The position numbers and the translations under genes are program-made. From contig CAMGYJ010000002.1 of the NCBI GenBank assembly GCA_946122785.1, positions 26,448,492 to 26,512,491 on the forward strand: 64,000 nucleotides of DNA, given 5' to 3'. The stretch's first letter is position 1. Each line of letters starts with the position of its first letter. The DNA comes from Linum tenue (Eukaryota; Streptophyta; Magnoliopsida; Malpighiales; Linaceae). The notes below the pieces were generated by a model that made no database searches, was not told the origin of the DNA, and worked only from the letters and a program-made list of their open reading frames with translations. Below are positions 22,716 to 34,479 of the stretch, piece after piece.

Positions 22716-23066
22716 TGTTTTGTTATGCTTCAAGGATTTGGATGTGGGATTTGGTTCTCAAATCTAACACATGAAGGATTTGTCCAAAAGCCATTGTTTG
22801 TTGAGCCAAAATAGAGGGTACCAAATCCGTGGGGTCCACTGATTTGGGCCTCCAAATCCGTTGCCCCACGGATTTGTAAATCCCACCTCATACCCTGGGA
22901 TTTGGAGACAAGTTGAAAAACCATCAAATTCATGATAAAAATAGCTCAACAAACAAAAGATTTCCTCAAATCCATAATGCCTAAAATCCCTAATAAATCC
23001 CAAGGTTTTTAATTAGCAAATCCATGACAAAATCCTCGTTATAAAATCCTTGAAGCAAACGACCCT
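22716..23066. repeat. Possible MITE downstream of the exonuclease gene
   Basis: TGCTTCAAGGATTT at about 22726-22739 is inverted near 23043-23058, and the right end reads outward as GGGTCGTTTGCTTC. The interior is full of CAAATCC / GGATTTG motifs on both strands. The left end is degraded and no target duplication was found, so the boundaries and family are uncertain. Confidence 0.45.
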
Positions 23067-23194
23067 ATATTTCAATTATTAACAATGCATCGCATTTTAG
23101 CAATGATAGTGAATCTAGTCAATAGGTATTTGGTTACACATATTTTTTTTATTGACTGATCAGTTCCAAGTTAGGTATTTTGTTTCGAATTGTG

Positions 23195-24144
23195 AACGGC
23201 TATTTGCCGCCAACCAAATTGCTATTTGCCGCCAACCAAAAAAAAAAAAAGTATATATGTACATCTTTGGTTAAGAAATTTCACAATCTACAACATATCC
23301 AACTTTCAGAAAACGTATTGAATCAGAAAAAATCGACGCTCGCCGGAAAAGTCGCCGGAAAACCATCGGAAAAGCCCATCCTCGACGTAAACTGCGGACA
23401 CGCATCCATGAATCATCACTAAGCAGGTGCGTCAACCTCCCGTCGTCCTCAATCGTCGGAAAACAAGTGAGTTTACTTTTTCCGGCAAGTTTTTCAATTT
23501 TCCGGCAATTTTTCTAGTTTTCCGGCGAAAAAACACGGTGGGCCAAAAAATTCTTTCGGCCCGGCGGCGTTCCGGCCGCAAATATTTTTCGGCCGGTCGC
23601 CGAACGCGCCGTCGGAAAAATGCACGGCGGCGCGTTCGGCGACCGGCCGAAAAAAATTTGCGGCCGGAGCGACGATGGGCCGAAAAATTATTTCGGCCGG
23701 GCGTCGCGCCGGCCGCAAAAAAGTTTCGGTCCGGCGGCGCCCCGGCCACAAGTTTTTTCGGCCCGGCGGCGCACCGGCCGTAAATTTTTTTCGGCCCACC
23801 GTGTTTTTCGCCGGAAAACTGGAAAAATTGCCGGAAAATTGAAAAACTTGCCGGAAAAAGTAAACTCACTTGTTTTCCGATGATTGAGGACGACGGGAGG
23901 TTGACGCACCTGCTTAGTGATGATTCATGGATGCGTGTCCGCAGTTTACGTCGAGGATGGGCTTTCCCGATGGTTTTCCGGCGACTTTTCCGGCGAGCGT
24001 CGATTTTTTCTGATTCAATACGTTTTCTGAAAGTTGGATATGTTGTAGATTGTGAAATTTCTTAACCAAGGATGTACATATATACTTTTTTTTTTTTTAG
24101 TTGGCGGCAAATAGCAATTTGTTTGGCGGCAAATAGCAAGCCCC
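23195..24144. mobile_element. 950-bp fold-back (Mutator-like) element with 11-bp target duplication
   Basis: The whole element is one long inverted repeat. TTCGAATTGTG flanks both sides exactly (23184-23194 and 24145-24155), a length fitting Mutator-type insertion. Both ends carry two copies of CTATTTGCCGCCAA or its complement. The arms match almost base for base. The innermost stem is a perfect 21-bp pairing (23591-23611 with 23628-23648) around a 16-nt loop. The right arm is longer because it holds extra copies of a roughly 38-bp CGGCC-rich unit. The long Arg/Pro-rich ORFs on both strands here are by-products of the repeat. Confidence 0.9.
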
Positions 24145-24378
24145 TTCGAATTGTGGGTAGGAGATAGGTCAGCCGTCAGCCTATTCAAATAACACTTTAA
24201 ACTATTCACTAAAAATATGAGAAACAAACTTCGATATTATAAATGAAATTAAGTTATTTGACAAATTATCTTTGTACGTAAGAATCACTTGTACTAACTA
24301 TAAGAGTTACTAAGACATAGTCGATGAGCGGAGCCTTCTAGAAGTACATATACTAAGAATGAATGAGTACTACTACCC

Positions 24379-25097
24379 AAGGTTGTAAAATCGGCGGCTG
24401 GTCGAACCGGGTTAGACCAGAAGCGGACATGAAAACGACTCTATATAATATATCCAACCATTTTTGTCACTGGCCAATAGCCGATCGGTTAAAGTTGGGC
24501 TCTGACCGGATTTACCGGCTCCCGGCTATATATAGACAAAACACCGTGTCGCCGTCACTTTGCTGGACTTGGAGAGAGCAGGTCGGCTGCTCACTAACCC
24601 TAGTTGCTTGGAGAGAGCAGCCATAGTAGAGCAGTGAGTCCATCTCGTCGGTCGCTCTCTGCCCCACAGCTCCCTGCACTGGCGACGCTTGAGCTCTCCG
24701 CAACGGGAGCTCCCCCCAACGATGGCGCTTGAGCTCCCCGCCTCTCCCCTCCGTCGCAGTCGCAGGCCAACCTGGACGAGCTCGGAGCTCCACAGCCCCC
24801 TTTTTCTCTCCTCGTCGACCTTGCTTCCAGGGAGGTATTCCTTTTAATTTGTTCTTTGATTAATTCTTGTTGCTTAGTACCTGTTTATAATGAATTAATC
24901 AATCATAATAATCTATCTTCCTGTATAGTGTATACACGTATACATATTTAGAGATTCTTGTCAAGATTGCTTAATTCTGCTTTGGCTAATTAAGATTCAC
25001 GTCAAAACCTGCTTCATCCGATTGAACCCCGATTCGACTATTGAATTCCAAACCCCTTGCCAAAACGGCTTGATGACTTAATCCGGTTTGACAACCT
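24379..25097. mobile_element. Putative TIR element, about 720 bp
   Basis: AAGGTTGTAAAATCGG at the left and the complement of AAGGTTGTCAAACCGG at the right form a 16-bp inverted repeat with two mismatches. TACTAC occurs just outside on both sides, a possible partial target duplication. The interior has a TATATATAG box and a GC-rich stretch (24560-24800) but no supported gene. Confidence 0.5.
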
Positions 25098-26678
25098 TAC
25101 TACAATTGATTGATTTTTGGGTTCGATTCAGATTTTTATGAGACAACACCCATTGAAAACACTCCTATAATAGGAAAAGGCTTCAGGAGCTCACTGTATA
25201 GCGAAGATAAAATCATTGGTGAGTGTGGACCAACAGAATTTAACGATCACCAGTGAGATAAGGTAGAAATTGAATCATTTTTGTGGTCTAAATATGTAAA
25301 AACGTAAACTTTTTTTTTACGTTTTAATGGGTGATTTTGATTGTACTGCTCACTCTCATCAATCAGGCTCCCTAAGACCCTAACCTCTCAATTTTTTTTT
25401 TTTTTTTGCTAGAAGGACTCTATGCATGTTGTCCCTAATAACACTTGTAGTGTTGTTATGATATTTCAATCCATAGGAGACATGATATCTGTAGATTAAT
25501 AATTTTTTTGTTTGTCAATTTTAAAATGCAACTAGAAGGGAAGCCGGTGTTGCACGGCGGGGCAAGTTCAATGCGAATAAATTAGATCATTAAATCACTA
25601 ACAACAATTTGCAATTCGATGTACTCAAATGCAACAATTCTTAATCATCCCTCTAAAAGAAAAAATAACAATATCAGGCCATACTTTTGCAGCTGTTACA
25701 CGTATACCAAACCTTGAGAAAATGAAAATAGAGATATAGTCTAATTCTCGGCTCTTAAGCAACACATAAAAAATAAAAATACAGCTTCATATCCCAACCA
25801 TTTGCAGCGAATATGATCATATCCCCAATAACTACAACAGATGCAAAAGAGGGAATTATACAGTCAATTATAAGAAGAATATATATGATTTGATGACAAC
25901 AAATAGTGAATATAAAGCCAACTTGGAAAGCATTTCACAATTTGGCACCTCACTTATGGCATCAACACTCTACCATTACTAAAGGGCATTATATGCTAAC
26001 TCCATAATTAATGAGAAGTAAATCAAAACCAACTGTACATGTAGTATAACAGCAAACTACCGTCTACCAGTGAGAATAAAGGAAATTAAAATCTAAAATG
26101 GAAACTCTCTTGAAAACTCAGACAAAATCGTAGAGGCTGCAAGTACTTACCCGTTGTGGTAATCCTCCGCCGTGTTGTCTGTCACTGGCTCAGAGTCCAG
26201 AAGCAATAAACTTTGAGTTAGCAGTAAGCAAGAGCGTAGAGCGGCAACAGATGTAGAAATTGAAAATAAAGTAGTAGTTAAGGTACATAGATTTGCCAAC
26301 GAAAGAAACTAACACACACTAATGGTTGAGAGTGCAGGGAAAGGAAAAAGAAAGATTCAATAGCTAGCAACTGAGTGAAAAAAGTTAACAAAGCAAGAAT
26401 ACCCAAGCACCAATATCAATTAGGAAACCGAAAAAATTCCTCTTAGGTTTCTCCTGCTTAAGATAATCAACCAGCACTTATCATAAACAAAATCCAAAAA
26501 AGTGCTCTTCATTTGCCACACTAAAATAATATGATGTAATGAGAAGGAAACAAATGCAAGTTTTTAGATCGTTCAATCTAGAGCAACGCATCAACATCCA
26601 ATTGCAGAGTTAAAAAAAGAAAAAAATTAATATTTCAGCAGAGTTCATCTAAAGGAACCTGTTATTGAAGTGGCAGAC
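25098..26678. other. Gene-free stretch with a possible - strand Helitron 3' end
   Basis: At 25532-25568, read on the - strand, a small GC hairpin (GCCG...CGGC around TGCAACAC) is followed by CTTCCCTTCTAG and T, a Helitron-type terminus. The matching 5' end was not found; it may lie beyond the copia insertion at 26684. On the - strand near 26216-26150 an exon-like DSEPVTDNTAEDYHNG is followed by a GTAAGT donor, but I cannot assign it to a gene. Confidence 0.4.
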
Positions 26679-26683
26679 GACAA

Positions 26684-26962
26684 TGTTAATTTAGCACGAA
26701 TCAAGCACACAAACACGAACAAAGACACGAGATTTAACGTGGTTCGGCCTCTCAGAGAGACTTTACTCCACGGTGGTTAACTTGGTGTTCTCTTATTTCG
26801 TATTGTCCAGCCGCTATAAACCCTAAACTTAGGTTATATAGTTCGGCCATGCATCACGTCCTAACCACAAGACGTATGCACAATTACATAATAGTCACCA
26901 TCGTTCCCACAAATATACAAAGTAGTCCAAAACAAATAAATATATATACATATATTTCAATA
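26684..26962 (-). repeat. 3' LTR of the young copia element
   Basis: In element orientation the LTR starts TATTGAAATA and ends TTAACA. The target duplication fixes the start two bases before the nearest TG-like position, so the ends are TA...CA rather than TG...CA. It contains TATATATA-type sequence and a CCACGTTAAATCTC stretch shared with the other copia LTR here. Confidence 0.9.
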
Positions 26963-26969
26963 CCCTCCC

Positions 26970-29270
26970 TCAAACTGATGGTGCTTGACGCAACATAAGT
27001 TTGTGTGAAAGGAACCAATGCCTGCTCGTCGAGACTGCTTTGGTGAGGAGGTCTGCAGGTTGTTCATCGGTTGTGAGATACTGTAACTGAAGCCACCCAT
27101 CAGAAACCAGCTGCCGAATATAGTGGACGTGAACTTCAATGTGCTTGGTACGCTCGTGTAGCACCGGATTCATAGCAATCTGAATAGCACTTACATTGTC
27201 AGCAAATAAGCGGACAGGAACCTCGCAATGAACTTGCAGCTCAGCCAGTAACCGATGCAACCATACGAGTTCGGAACTAACGTCTGACATAGAACGGTAT
27301 TCAACCTCTGTAGATGACTTCGCAACCCGATCTTGCTTCTTACAACGCCAAGAGATAACAGAAGATCCCAATTTAACACACCAACCAGATGTCGAGCGAC
27401 GAGTATCCTGACACCCTGCATAATCTGCATCTGCAAAGGCAGTGAGAGAAGTCGTACCTGAAGATGGAAAATACAAACCAACCTCTGATGTTCCTTTTAG
27501 GTAACGAAGAATGCGACGCACTGCATCCATATGCTGAGACCGAGGAGAGGACATAAATTGACTTACGATCTGCACGACATATGAAAGATCGGGACGTGTC
27601 GATGGCAAGTATATTAAGCTCCCTACAATACTTCTATACCTGGTACTATCTGCAGATGATAATGGTGTACCACTCGAGCTGGATAATTTAAGATGTTGCT
27701 CCATGGGGGTCGAGACAGGATGACAGTCGGCAAATTGAGATTCTTCAAGCAGATCAAGTATATATTTATGCTGACACACGAACAAACCATGGGAGGACCG
27801 TTGAATTTCCAGACCAAGAAAGTAAGATAAGGACCCCAACTCCTTTAACTTAAAAGCACGATGAAGGTCTCGAGTGAGCTCCCGAATGCCATCTTCATCA
27901 CTTCCCGTGACGATCATATCGTCCACATAGATTAGCAGAACTACAATGCCATGAATAGTATGCCGAAGGAAAAGAGAAGGATCCGTATTACTCTGATGAA
28001 AACCAGCCTGTACAATAGTGCTATGGAATTTTTCGAACCAAGCTCTTGGCGCCTGTTTTAAGCCATATAGAGAACGATTGAGCTTGCATACCATTGACTT
28101 ATCTCCCGTACCATAACCTGGAGGAAGTTCCATATATATTGTCTCCTTCAAGTCCCCATGTAAAAAGGCGTTTTTAACATCTAACTGAGTTAACGACCAA
28201 TTTCGGAGAGCTGCCACTGCTAGAAGGGTTCGGACGGTCTGCATTTTTGCTACTGGCGCAAAAGTTTCATCATAGTCAATGCCGAACTCTTGACGAAATC
28301 CTTGTGCAACAACACGAGCTTTGAATCTCCCAAGTGAGCCATCCGGATGCAGTTTGATCGTATAAACCCAACGACTTCCAACAACAGCCTGATGCAAAGG
28401 TCGTGGAACAATATCCCATGTATTCTGAGCTTCCAACGCAGAAGTTTCTTCTCGCATCGCAGCGTTCCAACGCTCGTCTTTGCTTGCTTGGAGATACGAT
28501 GTTGGAATGGGAATGGCTGCGGGTTCAGCCGAAAAAGGAACAAAGTCATTGTGTCTCGACGGAGGCTTACCAAAGTTTGCTCTTGTAGACTGACGCCGCT
28601 CGACCATCACAGTTTCATCATTCGGTCCTGTAGATGGCCCGGATGACGATGAGCTCGAAGAAGAAGATTCAGCCGTTGTATGGTTTGAGTTCCGTGATGA
28701 CGAGGAGGTAGACGGAGACCCACTAGGCGATGCGGAGCTTGCGCTATTCATGCTATTCATTTCACTCGAGCTAGTAGAAGATGAAGTGTCACCTGAATAA
28801 TTAGATGATGAAGTTTGTAACTCTTCCCCATTACTACCTCGGTTGTCAGGAGGTGATGACGATGATGACATACCTAGGAGGGCCGCAAGAGGAAGTGAAT
28901 TTAGGAAGTCAAAAGCATCAGCTGTGTTCTCCTTCAATTCCTTATAACGCAACACATTTTCAAGAAAAACCACGTTGCAAGAGATACGCATCCTTCGTGA
29001 TGCCGTATCATAACACAAGTACCCCTTGAACCTCTCACTGTACCCAACAAATACGCATTTAGCTACCTTTGGTTCGAGCTTATGACGTTCCTTCTTAGGA
29101 AGAAGGACATAGCAGGTGCATCCAAATACTCGTAGCCAACTGTAATTCGGCTGTTTCCCATACAAGCTAAAAAATGGCGACCGATGTCCCAGTACAGCCG
29201 TCACTTGCCGATTAATCAAATAGATCACGGTATGGACTGCTTCAACCCAAAAACTTGCGGAACTCGAGAG
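26970..29270 (-). pseudogene. pol: Copia pol: integrase C-terminus, RT and RNase H
   Basis: Reading on the - strand from about 29270, the integrase tail gives INRQVTAVLGHRSPFFSLYG and VFGCTCYVLLPKKERHKL. A Ser/Thr-rich linker follows. RT is then seen with QLDVKNAFLHGDL and the catalytic YVDD in LLIYVDDMIVTG. RNase H ends with ADADYAGCQDTRRSTSGWC and ERTKHIEVHVHYIRQ. This 752-residue frame is open without stops. It joins to the upstream frame only through a one-base change in a T-run near 29255-29260, so it is listed as broken. Confidence 0.92.
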
Positions 29271-31407
29271 TGAATAAGAAGAGCACGAGTTAAATCAAGC
29301 ACATGTCGATGCTTTCTTTCAACCAGTCCATTTTGCTGAGATATACCCGGGCATGATTGTTGAGAGATAATACCATTTTCCCGATAAAATTCCAAGAGCG
29401 GATTCGAGTTAAATTCCCCCCAGGATCGGAGCGCACAATTTTAACTGTCTTGTTGAATTGAGTCCGGACCATCTGAACAAATTCAAGAGCAATACCACGC
29501 AATTCAGATTTCTGTTTAAGAAAGAAAATCCAGCTGTATCGAGTGGCATGGTCAATGAAGAGAGCAAAATATTTAAAACCAAGGCGCGAAGTCACCGGAG
29601 AAGGGCCCCACAAATCAGTATGCACCAACTCAAAAGGCTCCGAATACACAGTCTCACTGGACGGGTGAGATATCTGGACTGTTTTAGCTTCAATGCAACT
29701 AACACAAGGAGAAGAAGTAACAGAACTGGGACAAAGATTGCCAGGAAGCAATTTATTCCGAAACATTGTCTGTAAACGAGCCGTATTGGGATGACCCAAA
29801 CGGCAATGCCATAATTCCCAATCCAAAGGAGTAACAGAAAAAACATCCAAATCCCCAACAGAATCCCCAACAGATGTGTTCAAACAGGAAGTTAAACTAG
29901 ATTCATCGCAGACATCCTTCTTCCGATCCTCGACCAGCGCCGGTTGTTGCAACCCCTTGAAGGAATCCAAGACAAACGTCCGCCCCAACTTCCGTCCACT
30001 ACCCACTGTCCTCCCGGTGCTCCGATCCTGCACCAGACACCCACTCGAATCAAAAATGATACGGCAACCAATATCAGCTAACTGACCCACGGAAACAAGA
30101 TTTGGAACTAGTCCCGGAACATATAGAGTGTCCCGTAAAGTGAGATTTGGCTGTTGAACTGTGCCAATAGCTCGAACCGGAAGACATGCACCATTCGCGA
30201 CCTGTAATTCAATAGAGGGACTGGCGCGAAGCTGCAGAAAGCGATCGCGCAAACTAGACATATGATTATATGCGGCAGAATCTAAATGCCAAGTAGCCAA
30301 ATTACCTGAGGCATTGTTCACGGAAAAGACAGAATGAAGAGCACCCGGAAGAACTTTGTGCAAAGTAGCTTGAATAATTTGTTCCAATGCCTCTGAGTTA
30401 AGCGAAGCAGCAGGAGTTGAGGGGGAAGGACCTGCCCCAAGAACACCAGGCAACCCGAGAGAAGGTAGAGCAGCCGAGGGATAAACAACACCAGCTGGCG
30501 AGCCAAAAGACTCAGAACCAGAAGCTAGGTGTACACCGTACGCGGGTGCAGCTGCTGGGGGACGACTACCACCCGACTTTCCACGTCGCGCCAACGATGG
30601 ACAGTCGAGAACAATGTGCCCGGAAGTCTTACAGTAATTGCAATAGTTCCTACGCTTACAATGAATCTGAACGTGCCCTTTTTCCCGGCAATAATGACAC
30701 TCAACATGCGGTGGAACTGGTTTCTGAAATTGAGGCTTACCCGAACGATTGACAGCAAAAATAGACTCGGGAGTGGACGAGGACCGATCTAGGCGAGCTT
30801 GACTGCGAAGGCGGGTTTCTTCACGCAGCAGCTCCGCCAACACATCATCCATACTCGTAACATTGCGATGCAACAATGAAGCTCGAATAGGCTCGAAGTC
30901 AGAATGAAGCTTCATGAGAAAATGCATGAGCCGTAGGCGATGACGTTCATTGATCATGGCCGGAGTGGCCGCACCTTTGTTGAGAGCAGCGGATAACATA
31001 TCCTCTTCAGTCCAGAGATGCAAAGCATCCTGATAGTAAGTTCTAATATCTTTATCTCCTTGACAAAGAGAAGCAAGAGCATGAGAAATTTCAAACTGAC
31101 GAGAGACACTTTGTTGGGAATGGAGAGAACATATATGAGTCCACATCTCATGAGCCGACGAGAAAGAACGCAACCCAAGAGCTATATTAGGTTCAACCGC
31201 GGCAAGTAACCAATAGGTGACCTGCGCATTCGATCCGGCCCAATCGGCCTTCTCCTTGTCAGAAGCCGTATCCGCGGGTCTCGCCGCAGAACCATCCAAG
31301 TACTGAAACATTCGCTTGCCCTCGATGAACACCCTAAACTGAAACTCCCATAAAGGAAAGTTCTTTCCATTCAAGCGAGCAGAAACGAAATCCTTGGCAC
31401 TCTCCAT
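29271..31407 (-). pseudogene. gag-pol: Copia gag, protease and integrase core
   Basis: The frame starts MESAKDFVSARLNGKNFPLW, a typical copia gag start. It has two zinc knuckles at about residues 235-270 (CHYCREKGHVQIHC and CNYCKTSGHIVLDC), useful for RNA packaging. Protease has WHLDSAAYNHMSS (DSA in place of the usual DSG). Integrase follows with WHCRLGHPNTARL, the CVSCIEAK zinc finger and VHTDLWGPSP. Near 29420 one G is missing from a G-run after IVRSDPGG, which shifts the frame through the last part of the core. Since both breaks lie in homopolymers, a sequencing error is possible. Confidence 0.92.
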
Positions 31408-31626
31408 AGTACAAATAGATCACACGAGGCTCAAATAATCACCACAAAAAGACAGAAAGGAGCAATCAAAGCAGCAAACAAGCGAACAGCAGGTGAACAA
31501 AAGCGAACAGCAGGTGAAAGATCAAGGACCCGTAGAGCAGCTCGAACACGGATGAGAACAGCCTGATAAAACACGAGCAGTAGAAGCGAGCACGAGTAAC
31601 ACGATCAAGCACAGAGAATCCCGCGA

Positions 31627-31639
31627 GGCTCTGATACCA
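31627..31639 (-). other. Primer binding site, initiator tRNA-Met type
   Basis: On the - strand TGGTATCAGAGCC follows the 5' LTR without a gap. It is complementary to the 3' end of plant initiator tRNA-Met, the common copia primer. Confidence 0.9.
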
Positions 31640-31918
31640 TGTTAATTTAGCACGAATCAAGCACACAAACACGAACAAAGACACGAGATTTAACGTGGTT
31701 CGGCCTCTCAGAGAGACTTTACTCCACGGTGGTTAACTTGGTGTTCTCTTATTTCGTATTGTCCAGCCGCTATAAACCCTAAACTTAGGTTATATAGTTC
31801 GGCCATGCATCACATCCTAACCACAAGACGTATGCACAATTACATAATAGTCACCATCGTTCCCACAAATATACAAAGTAGTCCAAAACAAATAAATATA
31901 TATACATATATTTCAATA
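31640..31918 (-). repeat. 5' LTR of the young copia element
   Basis: It is identical to the 3' LTR except for one base (CACATCC here, CACGTCC in the other at about 26849), which points to a recent insertion. Confidence 0.92.
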
Positions 31919-31923
31919 GACAA

Positions 31924-32299
31924 CTCCATTTGAGCATTCCTTAAGTGCTAGCATGGAACACGAACACTGACCAAGCTACGAACATGGGATTTGGTTAGGT
32001 TAAGTCATTCTTATGATGATGCTTACAACTTACTCTGCCTTTGCATTCTCCACATCATGGCGAGAACGTTCTGCACGTGGATCAAACCAACACCCCAAAT
32101 ATGATATTTAGTTAATTTAGAAAACCCATGAACACATAATTCAACCAAACATTGACCACCTATCACATACTGGTTTTGCCTTCTTTCTCCTTTATTAAAC
32201 CAACCCTCTCATACTATCCTCTCTGCTAACCTATCCTTGTGGTAACCTAATAATGAACCAAATCCATGAAGTATGGGACAAAATCCAAAAATCCATATG
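31924..32299. other. Gene-free stretch right of the copia element
   Basis: It continues the DNA found left of the copia element. I see no ORF, repeat or RNA gene. Confidence 0.3.
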
Positions 32300-33100
32300 T
32301 TTTTAAAAAAAATTCTCAAAATACACACGTTATAAAAAAATTTCGAATCTACACATGTTTGGCCATTCACCGCGGCCAACCAAAGCGGTGAATGCCTAAT
32401 TAGCGTTGAAAATTCGAACGAACGTAACTTTACGCTCGGTTATCCGATTATAGCGATTTTTTTTATTCCGTATGATTTTTCGAGATCTTGCAAGAGCAAA
32501 ACAATCATAGACAGTTTGGACCCCCATTCGTCTAGAAAAAAGGTTATTTGCAACCCCGAACGAGCAATTTTTCAATTTTGCCAAACTTTGACCGACCATA
32601 ACTTTGTGCTCCGAAATCCGAACGTTGTGGATTTGTAAAAAGTAAAGGCAAAGTTATTCCCAAAATCTTGTATATCCAAAAATACTTCCTTTTTTGAAAG
32701 TTCCTTCTTAATAAAAGTTGTAGCACTTGAAAAGTTATGCAAAATAAAAAACAATTCATGACTTTTAGAGTGTGGAGCACAAAGTTATGGCCGGTCAAAG
32801 TTTGACGAAATAAAAAAATTGCACGTTCGGGGTAGGAAACGAAGTTTTTTCTGAACGAATGCGAGACCAAACCGTCATGGCTGTTTGCAAGATCTCAAAA
32901 AATTACGCGGAATAAAAAAAAAACTCGCTACAATCGGATAACCGAGCGCAAAGTTACGTTCGTTCGAATTTTCAACTCAAATTAGGCATTCACCGCTTTG
33001 GTCGGCCGCGGTGAATGCCCAAACATGTGTAGATTGAGAAATTTTTTTTATAATGTGTGTATTTTGAATTTTTTTTTTTTAAAAACATGTATATTTTGAG
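32300..33100. repeat. Fold-back element with about 320-bp arms
   Basis: 32300-32613 is inverted at about 32770-33100. Landmarks in both arms are CATTCACCGCGGCC, AAAGCGGTGAATGCCTAATT, GAACGAACGTAACTTT, CGCTCGGTTATCCGATT and CATAACTTTGTGCTCC. A loop of about 160 bp separates them. Arm divergence is moderate (roughly a tenth of positions by eye). No clear target duplication was found. Confidence 0.8.
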
Positions 33101-33399
33101 AATTTTTTTCTAAAATATGCAAAGAACAAAGCCTAGATATGAAAATCCACAAAATAAAGAAGAATACCAATGATGCGTATTAACTAAAGGCTCCAGTGCT
33201 TTAAAAACTAACCATCTGGGTCCATAGTCTTCCATCCTGTCCCTCCCTTGCAAACTCCGACCTGACAAAACTGAGCAAAAAGGACCCCAATCTGAAGATA
33301 TGAAGATGGTCTAACATGACGAACAAAAGGAAATAAATTCATACCCGATCCAATCCGTCAATTACAAAAAGTGAGTTAAGAGAATTAGGTAACCACCCA

Positions 33400-34220
33400 A
33401 CCCGACACATGTAAAACTCGTTCTCGACCCAAAATTTGTTAACACCGAGTTCAGTTCGCTCTAACAGGGTCGAATTACGCTGAATACCCATTGATTTGAG
33501 TCCAATTTGGGCTAAATTCTTCATAAGTTAATTGATTAGAACCCTAATGGCAAGCATGTAAAACTCGTTGCGAACCAAAATTCGTCAACACCAAGTTCAA
33601 CTTGCTTTAACCGGGTCAACTTCAACTCGCTTTAACTGGGTCGAATTAGGTCGAATACCCATTGATTTGGGTCCAATATGGGATCAATTTGTTATAGCTT
33701 AATTAATTCGAAACTTAATTGCAAGCATGTAAAACTCATTGTCGAACCAAAATTCTTCAACACCGGGTTCAACTCGCTTTAACCAAGTCTAATTAGGTTG
33801 ACTATCCATTGATTCGAGGTACAATTGGACTCAATTTTTCATAAGTTAATTAATTAAAATCTTAATGGCGCAAAATCTCCTCCAAGCTTTGGTTAATTAC
33901 AGAAAGAGCACAAAATTCATCAACACCGGGTTCAACTTGCTTTAACCGGATCGGCTTCAACTCGCTTTAACCGGGTCAAATTAAGTGAAATACCCATTGA
34001 TTTGGGTCAAATATGGGCTCAATTTGTCATTACTTAATTAATTAGAACCTTAATGGCAAGCATGTACAACTTGTTGTCGAGGCAAAATTCGTAAACACCG
34101 GGTTCAACTCACTTTAACCTAGTCTAATTAGGCCGATTACCCATTGATTTGGGTCCAATTTAGGCTCAATTAATCATAAGTTAATTAATTTGAACTTTAA
34201 TGGCACAAAAACTCTTTTAA
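33400..34220 (+). repeat. Imperfect tandem repeat, about five units of 147-180 bp
   Basis: Landmarks recur in order: CATGTAAAACTCGTTG, AACACCGGGTTCAACTCGC, TACCCATTGATTTGGGTCC and AAGTTAATTAATT. Copies of the first landmark start near 33408, 33555, 33726 and 34062, with one unit near 33900 that has lost it. Unit length varies because a 24-bp piece is doubled in some units. There are no ORFs. Confidence 0.75.
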
Positions 34221-34479
34221 ACGTTGGTTAATTACAAAAGAACATTCTTACGATGTGACTCTATGAAATAGTGAATGAGTTAATGTTTGATATGATGAAT
34301 ATTAACACCACGACAATACTATAAAAGTGTTGTATCTTTCCCCTTTTTGTAAAACTATTCCACCGAGCATTATTGCACATAAAAATCAGCCCCACTTATT
34401 ATTTTTGTATTTTTTTTTCCAATTCCTCTCCATCTGCCCACTTATTAAAACACAAAATTCCATCACTTCTCCTTAGTCC

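Larger units (their letters stand above)
26684..31918 (-). mobile_element. Young Ty1/copia retrotransposon
   Basis: Two 279-bp LTRs (26684-26962 and 31640-31918) differ at only one base that I can find. GACAA flanks both sides exactly (26679-26683 and 31919-31923). A primer site TGGTATCAGAGCC (complement of 31627-31639) and a polypurine tract GTTTGAGGGAGGG (complement of 26963-26975) sit where expected. Gag-pol order is gag, protease, integrase, RT, RNase H, the copia order. Two one-base frameshifts break the polyprotein. Confidence 0.95.

Noticed and set aside
23427..23909. Long ORFs on both strands rich in Arg, Pro and Ala
   Set aside because: They arise from CGGCC-rich units of the fold-back element; the peptides mirror each other between strands and match no domain.
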